Shown: positions 18,196-27,359 of the stretch, in pieces
Layout: every line of letters begins with the position of its first letter
How positions within the stretch are numbered: the first letter of the stretch is position 1
Source of the DNA: Yoonia sp. SS1-5
GTDB lineage: Bacteria; Pseudomonadota; Alphaproteobacteria; Rhodobacterales; Rhodobacteraceae
Length of the DNA stretch: 64,000 bases
Direction of reading: 5' to 3'
Assembly: GCF_038443705.2 (NCBI RefSeq)
Contig: NZ_CP151767.2
Location: forward strand, 2,595,501-2,659,500
Translations under genes and position numbers: made by a program
Notes under the pieces: generated by a model
Database searches by the model: none
What the model saw: only the letters and a program-made list of their open reading frames with translations
What the model was told of the DNA's origin: nothing

Positions 18196-19476
18196 ATGCA
18201 GACGATATATGCTCTTGCAACGGCGCAAGGCCGTGCTGGTGTCGCCATTATTCGTATTTCGGGTGCGGATGCTGTGGCGTCGGCGGAAATGTTGATGGAT
18301 GGCGTGCCAGCCAGCCGCGGCGTACGCGTATTGCAGGACAGTGAGTGTGTTGTTCTGGATGAGGCGTTCGTGCTGCGATTTCCGAAAGGAAAAAGCTTTA
18401 CAGGTGAAACCGTGATCGAACTGCACCTTCATGGAAGTCCTGCGGTTGTTTCTGCGGTGTTGACGGAACTGGCAAAGGACGAACGCTTGCGGTTGGCAGA
18501 GCCGGGTGAGTTCACCCGCCGGGCACTTGAAAACGGGCGCCTGGACCTTGCTCAGGTCGAGGGTCTCGCTGATTTGATTGATGCCGAGACGGAACTACAG
18601 CGCAAGCAGGCGCTGCGTGTTTTTTCGGGGGCTGTTGGTCAAATGGTTGATCGTTGGCGTACCGATCTGATGCGTGCGGTGGCACTGATCGAAGCAACGA
18701 TTGATTTTGCGGATGAAGAGGTGCCAGTGGATGTGACGCCGGAGGTCCTCGAACTGGTGCGCGGCGTGAAGACGGATATCACCCGAGAGATTGCGGGCGT
18801 CCGCGCCGCAGAGCGTGTCCGGTCCGGTTTTGAAGTCGCAATCGTTGGTCCGCCCAATGTCGGAAAATCAACGTTGTTGAATAAGCTCGCGGGGCGTGAT
18901 GTGGCGATTACATCCGAAATAGCAGGTACGACGCGGGATGTTATCGAAGTCCGGATGGATATTGATGGGATACCTGTGACTGTATTGGATACAGCCGGTC
19001 TAAGGGATACGGATGATCGGGTGGAAGCGCTGGGTGTTGAACGTGCAAGGGCACGTGCTGATCAGGCGGATATAAGGGTCCATATATTGGAGCCGAATAC
19101 CTCAGATCACCGAGATGATGGTGATGATGATCTATATAGAGTTGGCTTCGCTGATCTGCATCAAGACCCTAGAACCGCTATATCTGGTAAAACCGGGCAA
19201 GGTATAGACGATCTACTGATGTCTATCTCAACACGACTAAAGCGGCGAGTCGCTGGCATTGGTGTTACCGTGCGGGACAGGCATAAGGCTGCCATGGTGC
19301 GGGCTGACAGTGAACTGGGATCTGTTGAAGACATGCTACTGGTTGGGGTCGAACAGGCAGAACTGGTGGCTGAGCGACTGTGGTCATCAATTCGTGCCTT
19401 GGATAGCCTTGTGGGGCGAATTGATGTAGAAGATGTGCTTGGCGAGATTTTCGCCAGTTTTTGTATCGGCAAGTAG
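18196..19476 (+). CDS. mnmE: MnmE, tRNA U34 modification GTPase
   Basis: 426 residues: an N-terminal folate-binding domain ([20 protein letters not shown]), a helical domain, and a G domain with G1 GPPNVGKST near residue 222, G2 TTRD and G3 DTAGLRDT, ending in the catalytic-type CIGK. With MnmG it installs 5-carboxymethylaminomethyl groups on wobble uridine. Oddly, where NKxD (G4) is expected the sequence reads VGFADL, so the guanine-specificity Asn-Lys pair is missing. The segment around it (about 19060-19220) is also AT-richer than neighbours. No frameshift is visible. mnmG follows after 3-12 bp depending on its start. Confidence 0.93.
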   Translation: MQTIYALATAQGRAGVAIIRISGADAVASAEMLMDGVPASRGVRVLQDSECVVLDEAFVLRFPKGKSFTGETVIELHLHGSPAVVSAVLTELAKDERLRLAEPGEFTRRALENGRLDLAQVEGLADLIDAETELQRKQALRVFSGAVGQMVDRWRTDLMRAVALIEATIDFADEEVPVDVTPEVLELVRGVKTDITREIAGVRAAERVRSGFEVAIVGPPNVGKSTLLNKLAGRDVAITSEIAGTTRDVIEVRMDIDGIPVTVLDTAGLRDTDDRVEALGVERARARADQADIRVHILEPNTSDHRDDGDDDLYRVGFADLHQDPRTAISGKTGQGIDDLLMSISTRLKRRVAGIGVTVRDRHKAAMVRADSELGSVEDMLLVGVEQAELVAERLWSSIRALDSLVGRIDVEDVLGEIFASFCIGK

Positions 19477-19480
19477 GGAT

Positions 19481-19496
19481 TGTTTCACGTGAAACA
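19481..19496. promoter_or_regulatory. parS centromere site 1
   Basis: TGTTTCACGTGAAACA is a perfect 16-bp palindrome matching the conserved bacterial parS consensus bound by ParB. It spans the mnmG start region and lies 3.1 kb from the candidate origin. The cognate parA and parB genes are 2.5 kb downstream. Confidence 0.93.
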
Positions 19497-21363
19497 TCAG
19501 AGCTTTGATGTCGTTGTTATTGGAGGCGGTCACGCCGGCGCCGAGGCTGCCCATGCCGCTGCACGGCTTGGTGTCCGAACCGCGCTCGTGACGCTGTCAC
19601 GTGGATCGATTGGTGTTATGTCGTGCAATCCTGCTATTGGAGGGCTTGGCAAGGGGCATCTGGTTCGTGAAATCGATGCTTTGGACGGCATTATGGGTCG
19701 CGCCGCTGATCAAGCTGGCATCCAGTTCCGCCTGTTGAACCGCAAAAAAGGCCCGGCGGTACAAGGTCCGCGCGCGCAGGCGGATCGTAAGCTGTATAAA
19801 TCAGCGATACAGGGTGAGCTGGCAAAATGCCAAAACCTTGAGATTATTGAGGGCGAAGCCGCCGGTTTCTTGATAAAGTCTGGGTCGGTTGTCGGTGTAT
19901 CGCTGATTGATGGCGCTGAAATTTGGGCGCCGTCCGTCATTGTGACGACCGGCACTTTCTTGCGCGGTGTGATTCATATCGGTGATATCTCGCGTCCAGG
20001 TGGCCGAATGGGTGAAAAACCATCCACGCTTATGGCGGAACAATTGGATAGTTTCGATCTTCAGCTGGGCCGGCTAAAGACCGGTACGCCGCCGCGCCTG
20101 GATGGCCGTACAATTCATTGGGATATTCTTGAAAAGCAACCGTCAGATGATGACCCAAGCCTTTTTTCCTTTTTGTCTAATGGTGTTACGGCGCCTCAGA
20201 TTGATTGTGCGATAACCCACACCAATGAGGCAACGCACGCGATTATCCGCGCAAATTTGGATCGGTCTGCCATGTATGGTGGGCATATTGAGGGGATCGG
20301 CCCGCGCTATTGCCCGTCTATCGAAGACAAAATTGTCCGTTTTGCTGAAAAAACCTCACATCAGATCTTTCTGGAACCTGAAGGCGTTGATGACCCAACG
20401 GTCTATCCCAATGGCATTTCGACATCTTTGCCAGAAGATGTGCAAGAAGACTATGTTCGGTCAATTGTCGGGCTGGAGAAGGCAAAGATCCTGCAGCCCG
20501 GTTATGCGATCGAATATGACTATGTAGATCCTAGGTCGCTGCGCCCGACCTTGATGCTGCGTGACGTCCCGGGCCTTTATCTGGCAGGACAGATCAACGG
20601 CACAACGGGATATGAAGAGGCTGCAGCGCAAGGGTTGGTCGCGGGCTTGAATGCGGCGCGGGCGTCCAAGAACGAAGACGAAATCATCTTTAGTAGACGT
20701 GATAGCTATATCGGCGTGATGATTGACGATCTCATTACCCGTGGTGTGACAGAGCCCTATCGTATGTTTACGTCCCGTGCCGAGTATCGCTTGTCCCTTC
20801 GGGCAGATAATGCAGATCAACGATTGACGGCGCTCGGGCGTGAGATCGGATGTGTAGCTGACAATCGCTGGAAGGCATACTCAGAGAAGAAAACAAAGCT
20901 TGATCAAGCACTTGAGGCCTTAGAACAAACTGATCTATCAGCACGCGATATCGCCAAGACCGGCACGAAGTTAAACGCTGATGGCCCGAGAAGGACGGCC
21001 CTGGATGCCCTTTCGTTGATTGATTTCGATTTTGCACAGCTGCAGACAATTGCTAGTGGCTTCGAGAGTATCGACACGGCTACCAAGAAACAGATCAAAC
21101 GCGACTCACTGTACCGGCACTATGTTGCGCGGCAGAAAAGGGATGTGGAGGCGCTTCAGCGGGATGAGCAACGGCTTATCCCGGATGGATTTGATTTCAC
21201 ATCTGTGACCGGCCTCTCAAGTGAACTGACAAATAAGTTGCAAACTGTGCGGCCGTCGACGATTGCGCATGCCAACCGAATTGATGGAATGACACCGGCC
21301 GCATTGGTTCTATTGATCGGTGCGCTGAAACGTCGGGACGAAAAACGGACAGGTACACGGTAA
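19489..21363 (+). CDS. mnmG: MnmG (GidA), tRNA U34 modification FAD enzyme
   Basis: About 624 residues. The FAD-binding Rossmann start [20 protein letters not shown] is followed by [15 protein letters not shown] (conserved Cys), [11 protein letters not shown], and the C-terminal MnmE/tRNA-binding helices. It partners with MnmE in wobble-uridine modification. Start choice: GTG at 19489 lies nine bases after GGGA, whereas TTG at 19480 abuts that site; relatives often begin at the equivalent of 19480 (FHVKH encoded by parS), so either may be used. mnmE ends at 19476 and rsmG follows directly. Confidence 0.95.
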   Translation: MKHQSFDVVVIGGGHAGAEAAHAAARLGVRTALVTLSRGSIGVMSCNPAIGGLGKGHLVREIDALDGIMGRAADQAGIQFRLLNRKKGPAVQGPRAQADRKLYKSAIQGELAKCQNLEIIEGEAAGFLIKSGSVVGVSLIDGAEIWAPSVIVTTGTFLRGVIHIGDISRPGGRMGEKPSTLMAEQLDSFDLQLGRLKTGTPPRLDGRTIHWDILEKQPSDDDPSLFSFLSNGVTAPQIDCAITHTNEATHAIIRANLDRSAMYGGHIEGIGPRYCPSIEDKIVRFAEKTSHQIFLEPEGVDDPTVYPNGISTSLPEDVQEDYVRSIVGLEKAKILQPGYAIEYDYVDPRSLRPTLMLRDVPGLYLAGQINGTTGYEEAAAQGLVAGLNAARASKNEDEIIFSRRDSYIGVMIDDLITRGVTEPYRMFTSRAEYRLSLRADNADQRLTALGREIGCVADNRWKAYSEKKTKLDQALEALEQTDLSARDIAKTGTKLNADGPRRTALDALSLIDFDFAQLQTIASGFESIDTATKKQIKRDSLYRHYVARQKRDVEALQRDEQRLIPDGFDFTSVTGLSSELTNKLQTVRPSTIAHANRIDGMTPAALVLLIGALKRRDEKRTGTR

Positions 21364-21984
21364 ATGGGTGATCTGATTGCCGAACAGCTTGTTTCACGTG
21401 AAACAATGACAGCTTTGCAGGAATTTGAAGCCCTCGTTCGCAAGTGGACGAAGAGCATAAACCTTGTGGCACCATCCACCATTAATGATATTTGGGACCG
21501 GCATATCGTCGACTCCGCTCAGATCTTCAAATATGCGCCGGACTCCTTCCGGACCTGGACGGATATTGGCAGTGGCGGCGGGTTTCCTGGCATCGTTGTG
21601 GCGATCATGGCACGCGAACATCATCCAACCTCTCGATTCACCTTTATTGAGAGTGACCGGCGCAAGGCGACCTTCTTAAGGACCGCGATCAGAACATTTG
21701 ACCTTAGGGCAGCTGTGCTGGACCAACGGATCGAACAAGCCGTTCCCCAACAGGCAGATGTTGTGTCCGCAAGAGCGCTGACATCATTATCTATGATGTT
21801 TGAGATGTTGCAACGCCATCTGTCACCACAAGGGATTGCGGTGCTCCACAAGGGACGACGTCACGATAACGAAGTGGCGGAAGCCCGCAAATTATGGCGG
21901 TTTGAGCTTGAAGAACACGCGAGTTTGACTGATCCTGAAGCTCGAATTCTTGCCATTCAAGGTATCCAAAGTGCCACAGACTGA
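21364..21984 (+). CDS. rsmG: RsmG, 16S rRNA G527 methyltransferase
   Basis: 206 residues with the SAM-binding fold: WTDIGSGGGFPGIVVAIMA (motif I), FIESDRRKATFLRTAIR, and VSARALTSLSMM. It methylates N7 of G527 in 16S rRNA. The ATG directly follows the mnmG stop (TAAATG). Near the N-terminus the peptide LVSRETM is encoded by an embedded parS site. The parA start overlaps its end by 14 bp. Confidence 0.94.
   Translation: MGDLIAEQLVSRETMTALQEFEALVRKWTKSINLVAPSTINDIWDRHIVDSAQIFKYAPDSFRTWTDIGSGGGFPGIVVAIMAREHHPTSRFTFIESDRRKATFLRTAIRTFDLRAAVLDQRIEQAVPQQADVVSARALTSLSMMFEMLQRHLSPQGIAVLHKGRRHDNEVAEARKLWRFELEEHASLTDPEARILAIQGIQSATD
21390..21405. promoter_or_regulatory. parS centromere site 2
   Basis: A second perfect TGTTTCACGTGAAACA, inside the rsmG coding region, read there as Val-Ser-Arg-Glu-Thr. 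It lies 1.9 kb from the first site and 5.1 kb from the candidate origin. It is in a different frame relative to the reading frame than site 1, so both are kept for ParB binding and not for the peptide. Confidence 0.93.
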
Positions 21985-22795
21985 GCCGCCAAATGGCCCC
22001 AAGATTATCGCAATCGCCAACCAAAAAGGCGGGGTTGGTAAGACGACGACGACGATCAATCTTGGTGCGGCATTGGCCGAGCAGGGCAAATCGGTATTGC
22101 TGATAGATCTGGACCCACAAGGAAACGCATCAACAGGGCTAGGTGTCGGCATAGATGACCGTAAGGTCACAACCTATGATTTGCTGGTGGGTGAGGCCAA
22201 ATTAGCCCAAGCGTTACACAAAACCGTCGTTGATAATCTGGTGATCATACCCGCCACAACAGACCTCAGCTCGGCCGATATGGCGCTGATTGACAACGAA
22301 AAGCGCAGTTTTCTACTGCGCCAGGTATTTGCCGATGCTGCAAATGCACTGTCGCGATATGACTACATATTGATAGATTGTCCACCATCGCTCAACATAT
22401 TGACGGTTAACGCAATGGTTGCGGCGCATTCGTTGATCGTCCCGCTGCAAAGCGAATTCTTCGCGCTTGAAGGTCTTTCGCAATTAATTCTCACCGTGCG
22501 GGATGTCAGGAAAGCTGCCAACCCAGATCTGCGGATCGAAGGAATTGCACTGACCATGTTTGACCGGCGCAATAACCTGTCTTTGCAGGTCGAGGACGAT
22601 GCACGCGAAAACATGGGAGATATGGTGTTTAAAACAGTCATCCCTCGCAATGTCCGCTTGAGTGAGGCGCCGTCCTTTGCCGTACCGGTCCTGATATATG
22701 ATACAACATCCAAAGGCAGTGAGGCGTATCGCGCATTGGCGAAAGAATTGATTACAAAAGAAAAATCTCATGGGGGGCAGCGCAATGGCGCGTGA
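21971..22795 (+). CDS. parA: ParA, chromosome partitioning ATPase
   Basis: 274 residues with a deviant Walker A KGGVGKTTT (QKGGVGKTTTTINLG, near residue 20), Walker A' LLIDLDPQGNAST and Walker B YILIDCPPS. ParA forms nucleoid-bound gradients that pull ParB-parS complexes after replication. The GTG start at 21971 has AAGGT seven bases upstream and overlaps the rsmG end. The TTG at 21950 that would extend it lacks a site. parB overlaps by 11 bp, so the pair is translationally coupled. Confidence 0.94.
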   Translation: MPQTEPPNGPKIIAIANQKGGVGKTTTTINLGAALAEQGKSVLLIDLDPQGNASTGLGVGIDDRKVTTYDLLVGEAKLAQALHKTVVDNLVIIPATTDLSSADMALIDNEKRSFLLRQVFADAANALSRYDYILIDCPPSLNILTVNAMVAAHSLIVPLQSEFFALEGLSQLILTVRDVRKAANPDLRIEGIALTMFDRRNNLSLQVEDDARENMGDMVFKTVIPRNVRLSEAPSFAVPVLIYDTTSKGSEAYRALAKELITKEKSHGGQRNGA

Positions 22796-23672
22796 TACCA
22801 AGAAAACACGCGGCCTTGGTCGCGGTCTGTCTGCACTGATGTCTGATGTTGGGCAGGACAGCAGCCCAACCGCGGCCCCCGCACGGCCCGATCTTATGGT
22901 CCCCGTTGAACAGATCGTCCCGAACCCGGATCAGCCGCGCCGCACCTTTGCCGAAGACGCGTTGCAGGAACTGGCCGCGTCCATCACCGAGAAAGGGATT
23001 ATTCAGCCCCTGATCGTTCGGAAATCACCGGCAGGTGACGGCACTTACGAAATCGTTGCGGGGGAACGGCGGTGGCGTGCGGCGCAGCTTGCGCAACTGC
23101 ATGATGTTCCGGCGCTGTTGCGGGACTACACAGATACTGAAGTTCTTGAAATAGCGATTATCGAGAATATTCAACGCGCAGATCTCAACCCGGTGGATGA
23201 GGCAGCTGGCTACCGGCAATTGATGGACAAATTTGGCCACACACAGGATCAGCTGGCCAAGTCATTGGGGAAGAGCCGCAGTCATATTGCGAACCTGACA
23301 AGGTTGCTGTCGCTACCCGACGAGATCCGGGGCTACCTGATTTCAGGCGCCCTGAGTGCCGGCCACGCACGCGCGCTTGTGGGGCATGACAATGCCGTCG
23401 CTTTGGCGCGTGAGATTATTCAACGCACGCTGTCCGTGCGGGAAACCGAAAAGCTGGCGAAGAAGGGACCGCCAGTAAAGAAGCTCGCGTTGAAATCGGC
23501 GCCAAACGCCAAAGATGCAGACACAGTCCAGATTGAAAACGAGCTTTCGGCAACGCTTGGTATGCGCGTCACGATAGATCACAAAGCCGGCGAGGATGGC
23601 GGCAAGTTGACGGTTGGATATAAATCGCTGGAACAGTTGGACGATCTTATGCGCCTGCTTGCCGGAAACTAA
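22785..23672 (+). CDS. parB: ParB, centromere-binding CTPase
   Basis: 295 residues. RGLGRGLSALMSD at the N-terminus is the ParA-interacting peptide. It is followed by NPDQPRRTF and GERRWRAAQ (CTP-binding ParB motifs, with ENIQRADLNPVDEA), the HTH region (KSLGKSRSHIANLTRLL) that reads parS, and a C-terminal dimer domain (TVGYKSLEQLDDLMRLL). It slides on DNA from parS as a clamp. The ATG at 22785 follows a GGGGGG tract; an in-frame ATG at 22770 is possible but overlaps more of parA. It is convergent with hemW, 17 bp apart. Confidence 0.95.
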   Translation: MARDTKKTRGLGRGLSALMSDVGQDSSPTAAPARPDLMVPVEQIVPNPDQPRRTFAEDALQELAASITEKGIIQPLIVRKSPAGDGTYEIVAGERRWRAAQLAQLHDVPALLRDYTDTEVLEIAIIENIQRADLNPVDEAAGYRQLMDKFGHTQDQLAKSLGKSRSHIANLTRLLSLPDEIRGYLISGALSAGHARALVGHDNAVALAREIIQRTLSVRETEKLAKKGPPVKKLALKSAPNAKDADTVQIENELSATLGMRVTIDHKAGEDGGKLTVGYKSLEQLDDLMRLLAGN

Positions 23673-23689
23673 GGCATAAAACCTGACAG

Positions 23690-24859
23690 CTAGTCGACCA
23701 GCAGTTCGCGCAAGATGGCATTGAGCAGCGGTCGCCCCTTCGGCGTGACCAAAAGGCGGTTTTGGGTCACCGAGACAAAATCAATTTCTCTTAAATCATT
23801 GATTTTATTCAATAAAATGCCGTCATCTTCCAATCGCATCCGCGTCAGATCGACACCTTCGAACAGCCGAAGACCCATCAGCAGATATTCAGTTTTTTGT
23901 TCATCCAGCGACAATATCGTGCGCTTATTCTCGCCATGCCCATCTGATTGAACCTGACGCAGCCATTTTCCCGGCGCCAGCGGTGCATTGGTCTCGTATC
24001 GTTTGCCGTGCAGGGTCAGCCGCCCATGCGCCCCCGGGCCGATCCCCGCATAATCGCCGTAGCGCCAGTAAATCTGGTTGTGAATGCTCTCGGCGCCGGG
24101 CAGCGCATGATTGGAAATTTCATAACCCTGCAAGCCAGCCTGACCGCATTTGTGCTGCGTCAGCGCATACATGTCAGCGGCAAGATCATCATGCGGCAGG
24201 CCCCGCAGTTTCCCGGCTGCATAGCGGTCGCCAAATGCGGTCCCGTCTTCAATCGTTAATTGATAAAGCGACAAATGATCAATCGCCAATGACAGCGCCT
24301 GATCCAGTTCTGCTTCCCACGCATCCAGCGTTTGGTTCTGCCTGGCATAGATCAGATCAAAGCTGACCCGGTCAAAAATATTGCGCGCGACCTCAAAGGC
24401 GGCCAAAGCCTCGGTTGCGGAATGAAGCCGCCCCAATGCCTTGAGATCGGTGTCATTCAGCGCCTGAATGCCCATGGAAACCCGGTTAACGCCGGCATCT
24501 TGGTAGCCTTTGAACCGGCCCGCTTCGACCGACGTTGGGTTCGCTTCCAGTGTAATTTCGATGTCATTGGCGCATGCCCATGTGGCACGAACCTTTGACA
24601 AGATCGCGTCCACCACATCCGGGTCCATCATGCTGGGTGTGCCACCCCCAAAAAAGACTGATCTAAGGACGCGCCGCGGTGTTTCGGCGCCAATGCGGTC
24701 GATCTCGCTGAGATAGGCGTTTTGCCAGGCGCCTTGGTCGATAAATTGCGCAACATGCGAGTTGAAGTCGCAATAGGGGCATTTTGCCTGACAGAATGGC
24801 CAGTGAATATAAAGGCCAAAGCCCCCATGTTCCCAGTCTTCGCGGATATGATCAGCCAA
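23690..24859 (-). CDS. hemW: HemW, radical SAM heme chaperone
   Basis: 389 residues. The cluster motif CQAKCPYC (CxxxCxxC, with DFNSH after) lies near residue 24, followed by FFGGGTPS and EITLEANPTSVE, then NRVSMGIQALND, typical of the HemN/HemW branch. HemW is a heme-binding chaperone and not a coproporphyrinogen oxidase, although older annotations call it HemN-like. It overlaps rdgB by 8 bp. In alphaproteobacteria the rph-rdgB-hemW order is common. Confidence 0.93.
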   Translation of the reverse strand: MADHIREDWEHGGFGLYIHWPFCQAKCPYCDFNSHVAQFIDQGAWQNAYLSEIDRIGAETPRRVLRSVFFGGGTPSMMDPDVVDAILSKVRATWACANDIEITLEANPTSVEAGRFKGYQDAGVNRVSMGIQALNDTDLKALGRLHSATEALAAFEVARNIFDRVSFDLIYARQNQTLDAWEAELDQALSLAIDHLSLYQLTIEDGTAFGDRYAAGKLRGLPHDDLAADMYALTQHKCGQAGLQGYEISNHALPGAESIHNQIYWRYGDYAGIGPGAHGRLTLHGKRYETNAPLAPGKWLRQVQSDGHGENKRTILSLDEQKTEYLLMGLRLFEGVDLTRMRLEDDGILLNKINDLREIDFVSVTQNRLLVTPKGRPLLNAILRELLVD

Positions 24860-25457
24860 AGCAGGCCTTCAGCTTTGCAAATGCGTCGGCCCGATGGCTG
24901 ATCTTGTTCTTTTCCCAACGGTCCATCTCGCCAAAGGTTTGGCGATACCCATCGGGCTGAAAGATCGGATCATAGCCATGACCCTGATCGCCACGCATGG
25001 GCCACACGATCTGACCAGACATCTGACCGGGGAAGACTTCGTCATGCCCATCGGGCCAGGCCAGAACGAAAGTACAGTTAAACTGGGCCTTTCGCGGAAA
25101 AGGGGCATCAACCGCATCTAATTCCGCATTGGCGCGGGTCATTGCAGCCACGAAATCGCGCCCATCTGGTGTTTCTGCCCAATCAGCGGTGTAAACACCG
25201 GGCGCACCGTTCAGCGCGTCGATGGTGATCCCGCTGTCATCGGCAAGTGCGGGAAGGCCCGTTGCCTTGGCGGCGGCATGGGCCTTGATCCGGGCATTGC
25301 CGGCAAAAGTGGTTTCCGTTTCATCCGGCTCAGGCAGGCTGTGGTCCGCATTGGATGTCAGCCGAATGTTGTAGGGTGACAGCAGGTCGGCAATTTCCTC
25401 TAGCTTACCCTGATTGTGGGTCGCGACGACAAGCTGATCACCGACAAACTTGCGCAT
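24852..25457 (-). CDS. rdgB: RdgB, XTP/dITP diphosphatase
   Basis: 201 residues of the HAM1/RdgB family: LVVATHNQGKLEEI near the start, ETETTFAGNARIKA, ADDSGITIDALNGAPGVYTA in parts, and the C-terminal SHRADAF. It removes inosine- and xanthosine-type triphosphates from the nucleotide pool. The start overlaps the rph stop by one base (TGATG), so translation is coupled. The substrate-binding and metal residues (Glu, Asp, Asp) are all present. Confidence 0.95.
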   Translation of the reverse strand: MRKFVGDQLVVATHNQGKLEEIADLLSPYNIRLTSNADHSLPEPDETETTFAGNARIKAHAAAKATGLPALADDSGITIDALNGAPGVYTADWAETPDGRDFVAAMTRANAELDAVDAPFPRKAQFNCTFVLAWPDGHDEVFPGQMSGQIVWPMRGDQGHGYDPIFQPDGYRQTFGEMDRWEKNKISHRADAFAKLKACFG

Positions 25458-26164
25458 CAGGCCACGGCCGCCAGTTGGGCCTCTGCCAGTTCCGCGACGC
25501 CCTTTTCAGCCAAATCCAGCAGGCCATTCATCTGCGTCCGGCTAAAGGTTGATCCCTCGGCTGACATCTGGACCTCGATAAGTTTGCCGCCGGTCATCAC
25601 AAAATTTCCGTCAACGCCTGCTTCGCTATCTTCCGGATAGTCGAGGTCGAGCACTTCCTGACCCGCATAAATCCCGCAGGAGATCGCAGCAACCGGGTCA
25701 ATCAGCGGGTCGCTGATCACATCGCCGGTTTTCATCAGCTTCTGAACGGCCAGTTTCAGCGCAACCCAACCACCGGTGATTGATGCGCAGCGCGTGCCGC
25801 CATCGGCTTGAATCACATCGCAATCGACAATGATCTGCCGCTCACCAAGCGCAACACGGTCAACGCCTGCACGCAAGGAACGCCCGATCAGTCGTTGGAT
25901 TTCCTGTGTCCGTCCCGATTGCCCGTTTTTGGCTTCCCGGCGCATCCGTGTATTTGTCGCCCGTGGCAACATCCCATATTCGGCGGTGACCCAACCAAGG
26001 CCCGAATTCTTCAGGAATGGTGGCACCCGCTCATCAATTGTGGCTGTACACAGCACATGGGTATTGCCGCATTTGATCAGACAGGACCCTTCTGCATGCA
26101 TTGTCACCTGCGTTTCGATGGACACGGGGCGCATTTCGTCATTTTGGCGGCCAGATGGGCGCAT
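25457..26164 (-). CDS. rph: RNase PH
   Basis: 235 residues, standard size. [19 protein letters not shown] begins the family. [19 protein letters not shown] and RGWVTAEY-like [16 protein letters not shown] follow, then [15 protein letters not shown] [10 protein letters not shown] and the catalytic segment [16 protein letters not shown]. It trims tRNA 3' ends phosphorolytically. The start at 26164 has AGGAG seven bases upstream; the frame continues open to 26569 but covers the hrcA promoter and 5' end. It is divergent from hrcA. Confidence 0.95.
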   Translation of the reverse strand: MRPSGRQNDEMRPVSIETQVTMHAEGSCLIKCGNTHVLCTATIDERVPPFLKNSGLGWVTAEYGMLPRATNTRMRREAKNGQSGRTQEIQRLIGRSLRAGVDRVALGERQIIVDCDVIQADGGTRCASITGGWVALKLAVQKLMKTGDVISDPLIDPVAAISCGIYAGQEVLDLDYPEDSEAGVDGNFVMTGGKLIEVQMSAEGSTFSRTQMNGLLDLAEKGVAELAEAQLAAVA

Positions 26165-26180
26165 GTGATCACTCCTGTTG

Positions 26181-26209
26181 CTTGTCTTGCTTCGATACGC
26201 CTCCCATAT
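26181..26209 (+). promoter_or_regulatory. Candidate heat-shock (RpoH-type) promoter of hrcA-grpE
   Basis: CTTGTC (26181-26186), 17-bp spacer, CCATAT (26204-26209). Spacing and core bases equal those of the hslV site at 4415. Transcription would start about 65 bases before hrcA. No CIRCE inverted repeat is visible in the rph-hrcA gap, so RpoH control seems more likely than HrcA autorepression here. Confidence 0.5.
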
Positions 26210-26278
26210 CTGAAATCCAACCCCGATTGACGCTGGAACCACTTTGGCTTTAATTGCCCGGCTGCGTGTTCCGAGGAC

Positions 26279-27346
26279 ATGATGACAGATCAGACACCCA
26301 AGATCGAAGACATGAACGCCCGATCCCGCGAAGTATTTCGGCGGGTTGTCGAGGGTTACCTGCAATCTGGCGCGCCGGTTGGGTCCCGTACATTGACGCG
26401 CAGCTTGTCCGAACAGGTCAGTGCAGCGACAATCCGGAATGTTATGCAGGATCTGGAGTATCTGGGCCTGCTGGACAGTCCGCATGTCAGCGCAGGCCGT
26501 ATCCCCACACAGCTGGGATTGCGGATGTTCGTCGACGGGCTGTTGGAGGTTGGTGACCTTGACGGCCATGATCGCGAAGCGATTGACCGCACCGTGGGCG
26601 CCAATGATCCGGATGTGACAAGCGTTCTGGATCAGGTGGGACAGGCGTTATCGGGTGTCACCCAAGGGGCCAGTCTTGTCCTGACCCCCAAACATGAAGC
26701 ACCGGTGAAACATATCGAATTTGTGTCGCTGTCCAGCGATAAGGCTTTGGTGGTTCTGGTTTTTGGTGACGGGCATGTGGAAAACCGCATTTTTACCCCG
26801 CCCGCCGGGCAAACCCCCGCATCCATGCGGGAGGCTGCAAATTTTCTCAATGCGATTGCTACAGGCCATACGTTGTCAGAATTGGGCAAAGTGATCAGCC
26901 GGGAAATTGCCGTCAGGCGGCAGGAACTTGATGCACTTGCGGCCGAACTTGTCGAAAGCGGTGAGGCCTTGTGGGAAAATGAGGGCGAGGCGACTGAGCG
27001 GTTGATTGTCCGTGGTCGCGGCAACCTGCTTGGCGAGACCGAATCCGAGGTTGATCTGGAACGGATTCGCACCCTCTTTGATGACCTTGAACGCAAACGC
27101 GACATCGCCCAATTCCTTGATCTTGCGCAAGAGGGTGAAGGGGTTCGCATTTTTATTGGCTCAGAGAACAAATTGTTCTCACTTTCGGGTTCATCTTTGG
27201 TCGTTTCCCCTTATATGAACGCCGACCGTAAGATTATTGGCGCTGTGGGCGTCATTGGTCCGACTCGCCTCAATTATGGGCGGATCGTGCCGATTGTGAA
27301 TTATACCGCACAGCTGGTGGGCAAGATGATTGCCGACCGCTCATGA
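26279..27346 (+). CDS. hrcA: HrcA, heat-inducible transcription repressor
   Basis: 355 residues. The winged-helix start [20 protein letters not shown] with GSRTLTR and [18 protein letters not shown] is characteristic of HrcA, followed by HVSAGRIPT. The C-terminal dimer/thermosensing region ends with the expected [18 protein letters not shown]. It normally represses groESL/dnaKJ at CIRCE sites. Two adjacent ATG codons occur (26279 and 26282); the second has the better spacing to GAGGA. grpE follows 13 bp downstream. Its target sites are not in this window. Confidence 0.95.
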   Translation: MMTDQTPKIEDMNARSREVFRRVVEGYLQSGAPVGSRTLTRSLSEQVSAATIRNVMQDLEYLGLLDSPHVSAGRIPTQLGLRMFVDGLLEVGDLDGHDREAIDRTVGANDPDVTSVLDQVGQALSGVTQGASLVLTPKHEAPVKHIEFVSLSSDKALVVLVFGDGHVENRIFTPPAGQTPASMREAANFLNAIATGHTLSELGKVISREIAVRRQELDALAAELVESGEALWENEGEATERLIVRGRGNLLGETESEVDLERIRTLFDDLERKRDIAQFLDLAQEGEGVRIFIGSENKLFSLSGSSLVVSPYMNADRKIIGAVGVIGPTRLNYGRIVPIVNYTAQLVGKMIADRS

Positions 27347-27359
27347 CAGGAACTTTTTG

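Noticed and set aside
26165..26278. CIRCE operator for HrcA
   Set aside because: No TTAGCACTC-N9-GAGTGCTAA inverted repeat, even degenerate, is visible in the rph-hrcA gap.
25457..26569. Long 370-codon version of rph
   Set aside because: The N-terminal extension covers the hrcA promoter and 5' end; RNase PH is about 235 residues, and AGGAG precedes the ATG at 26164.
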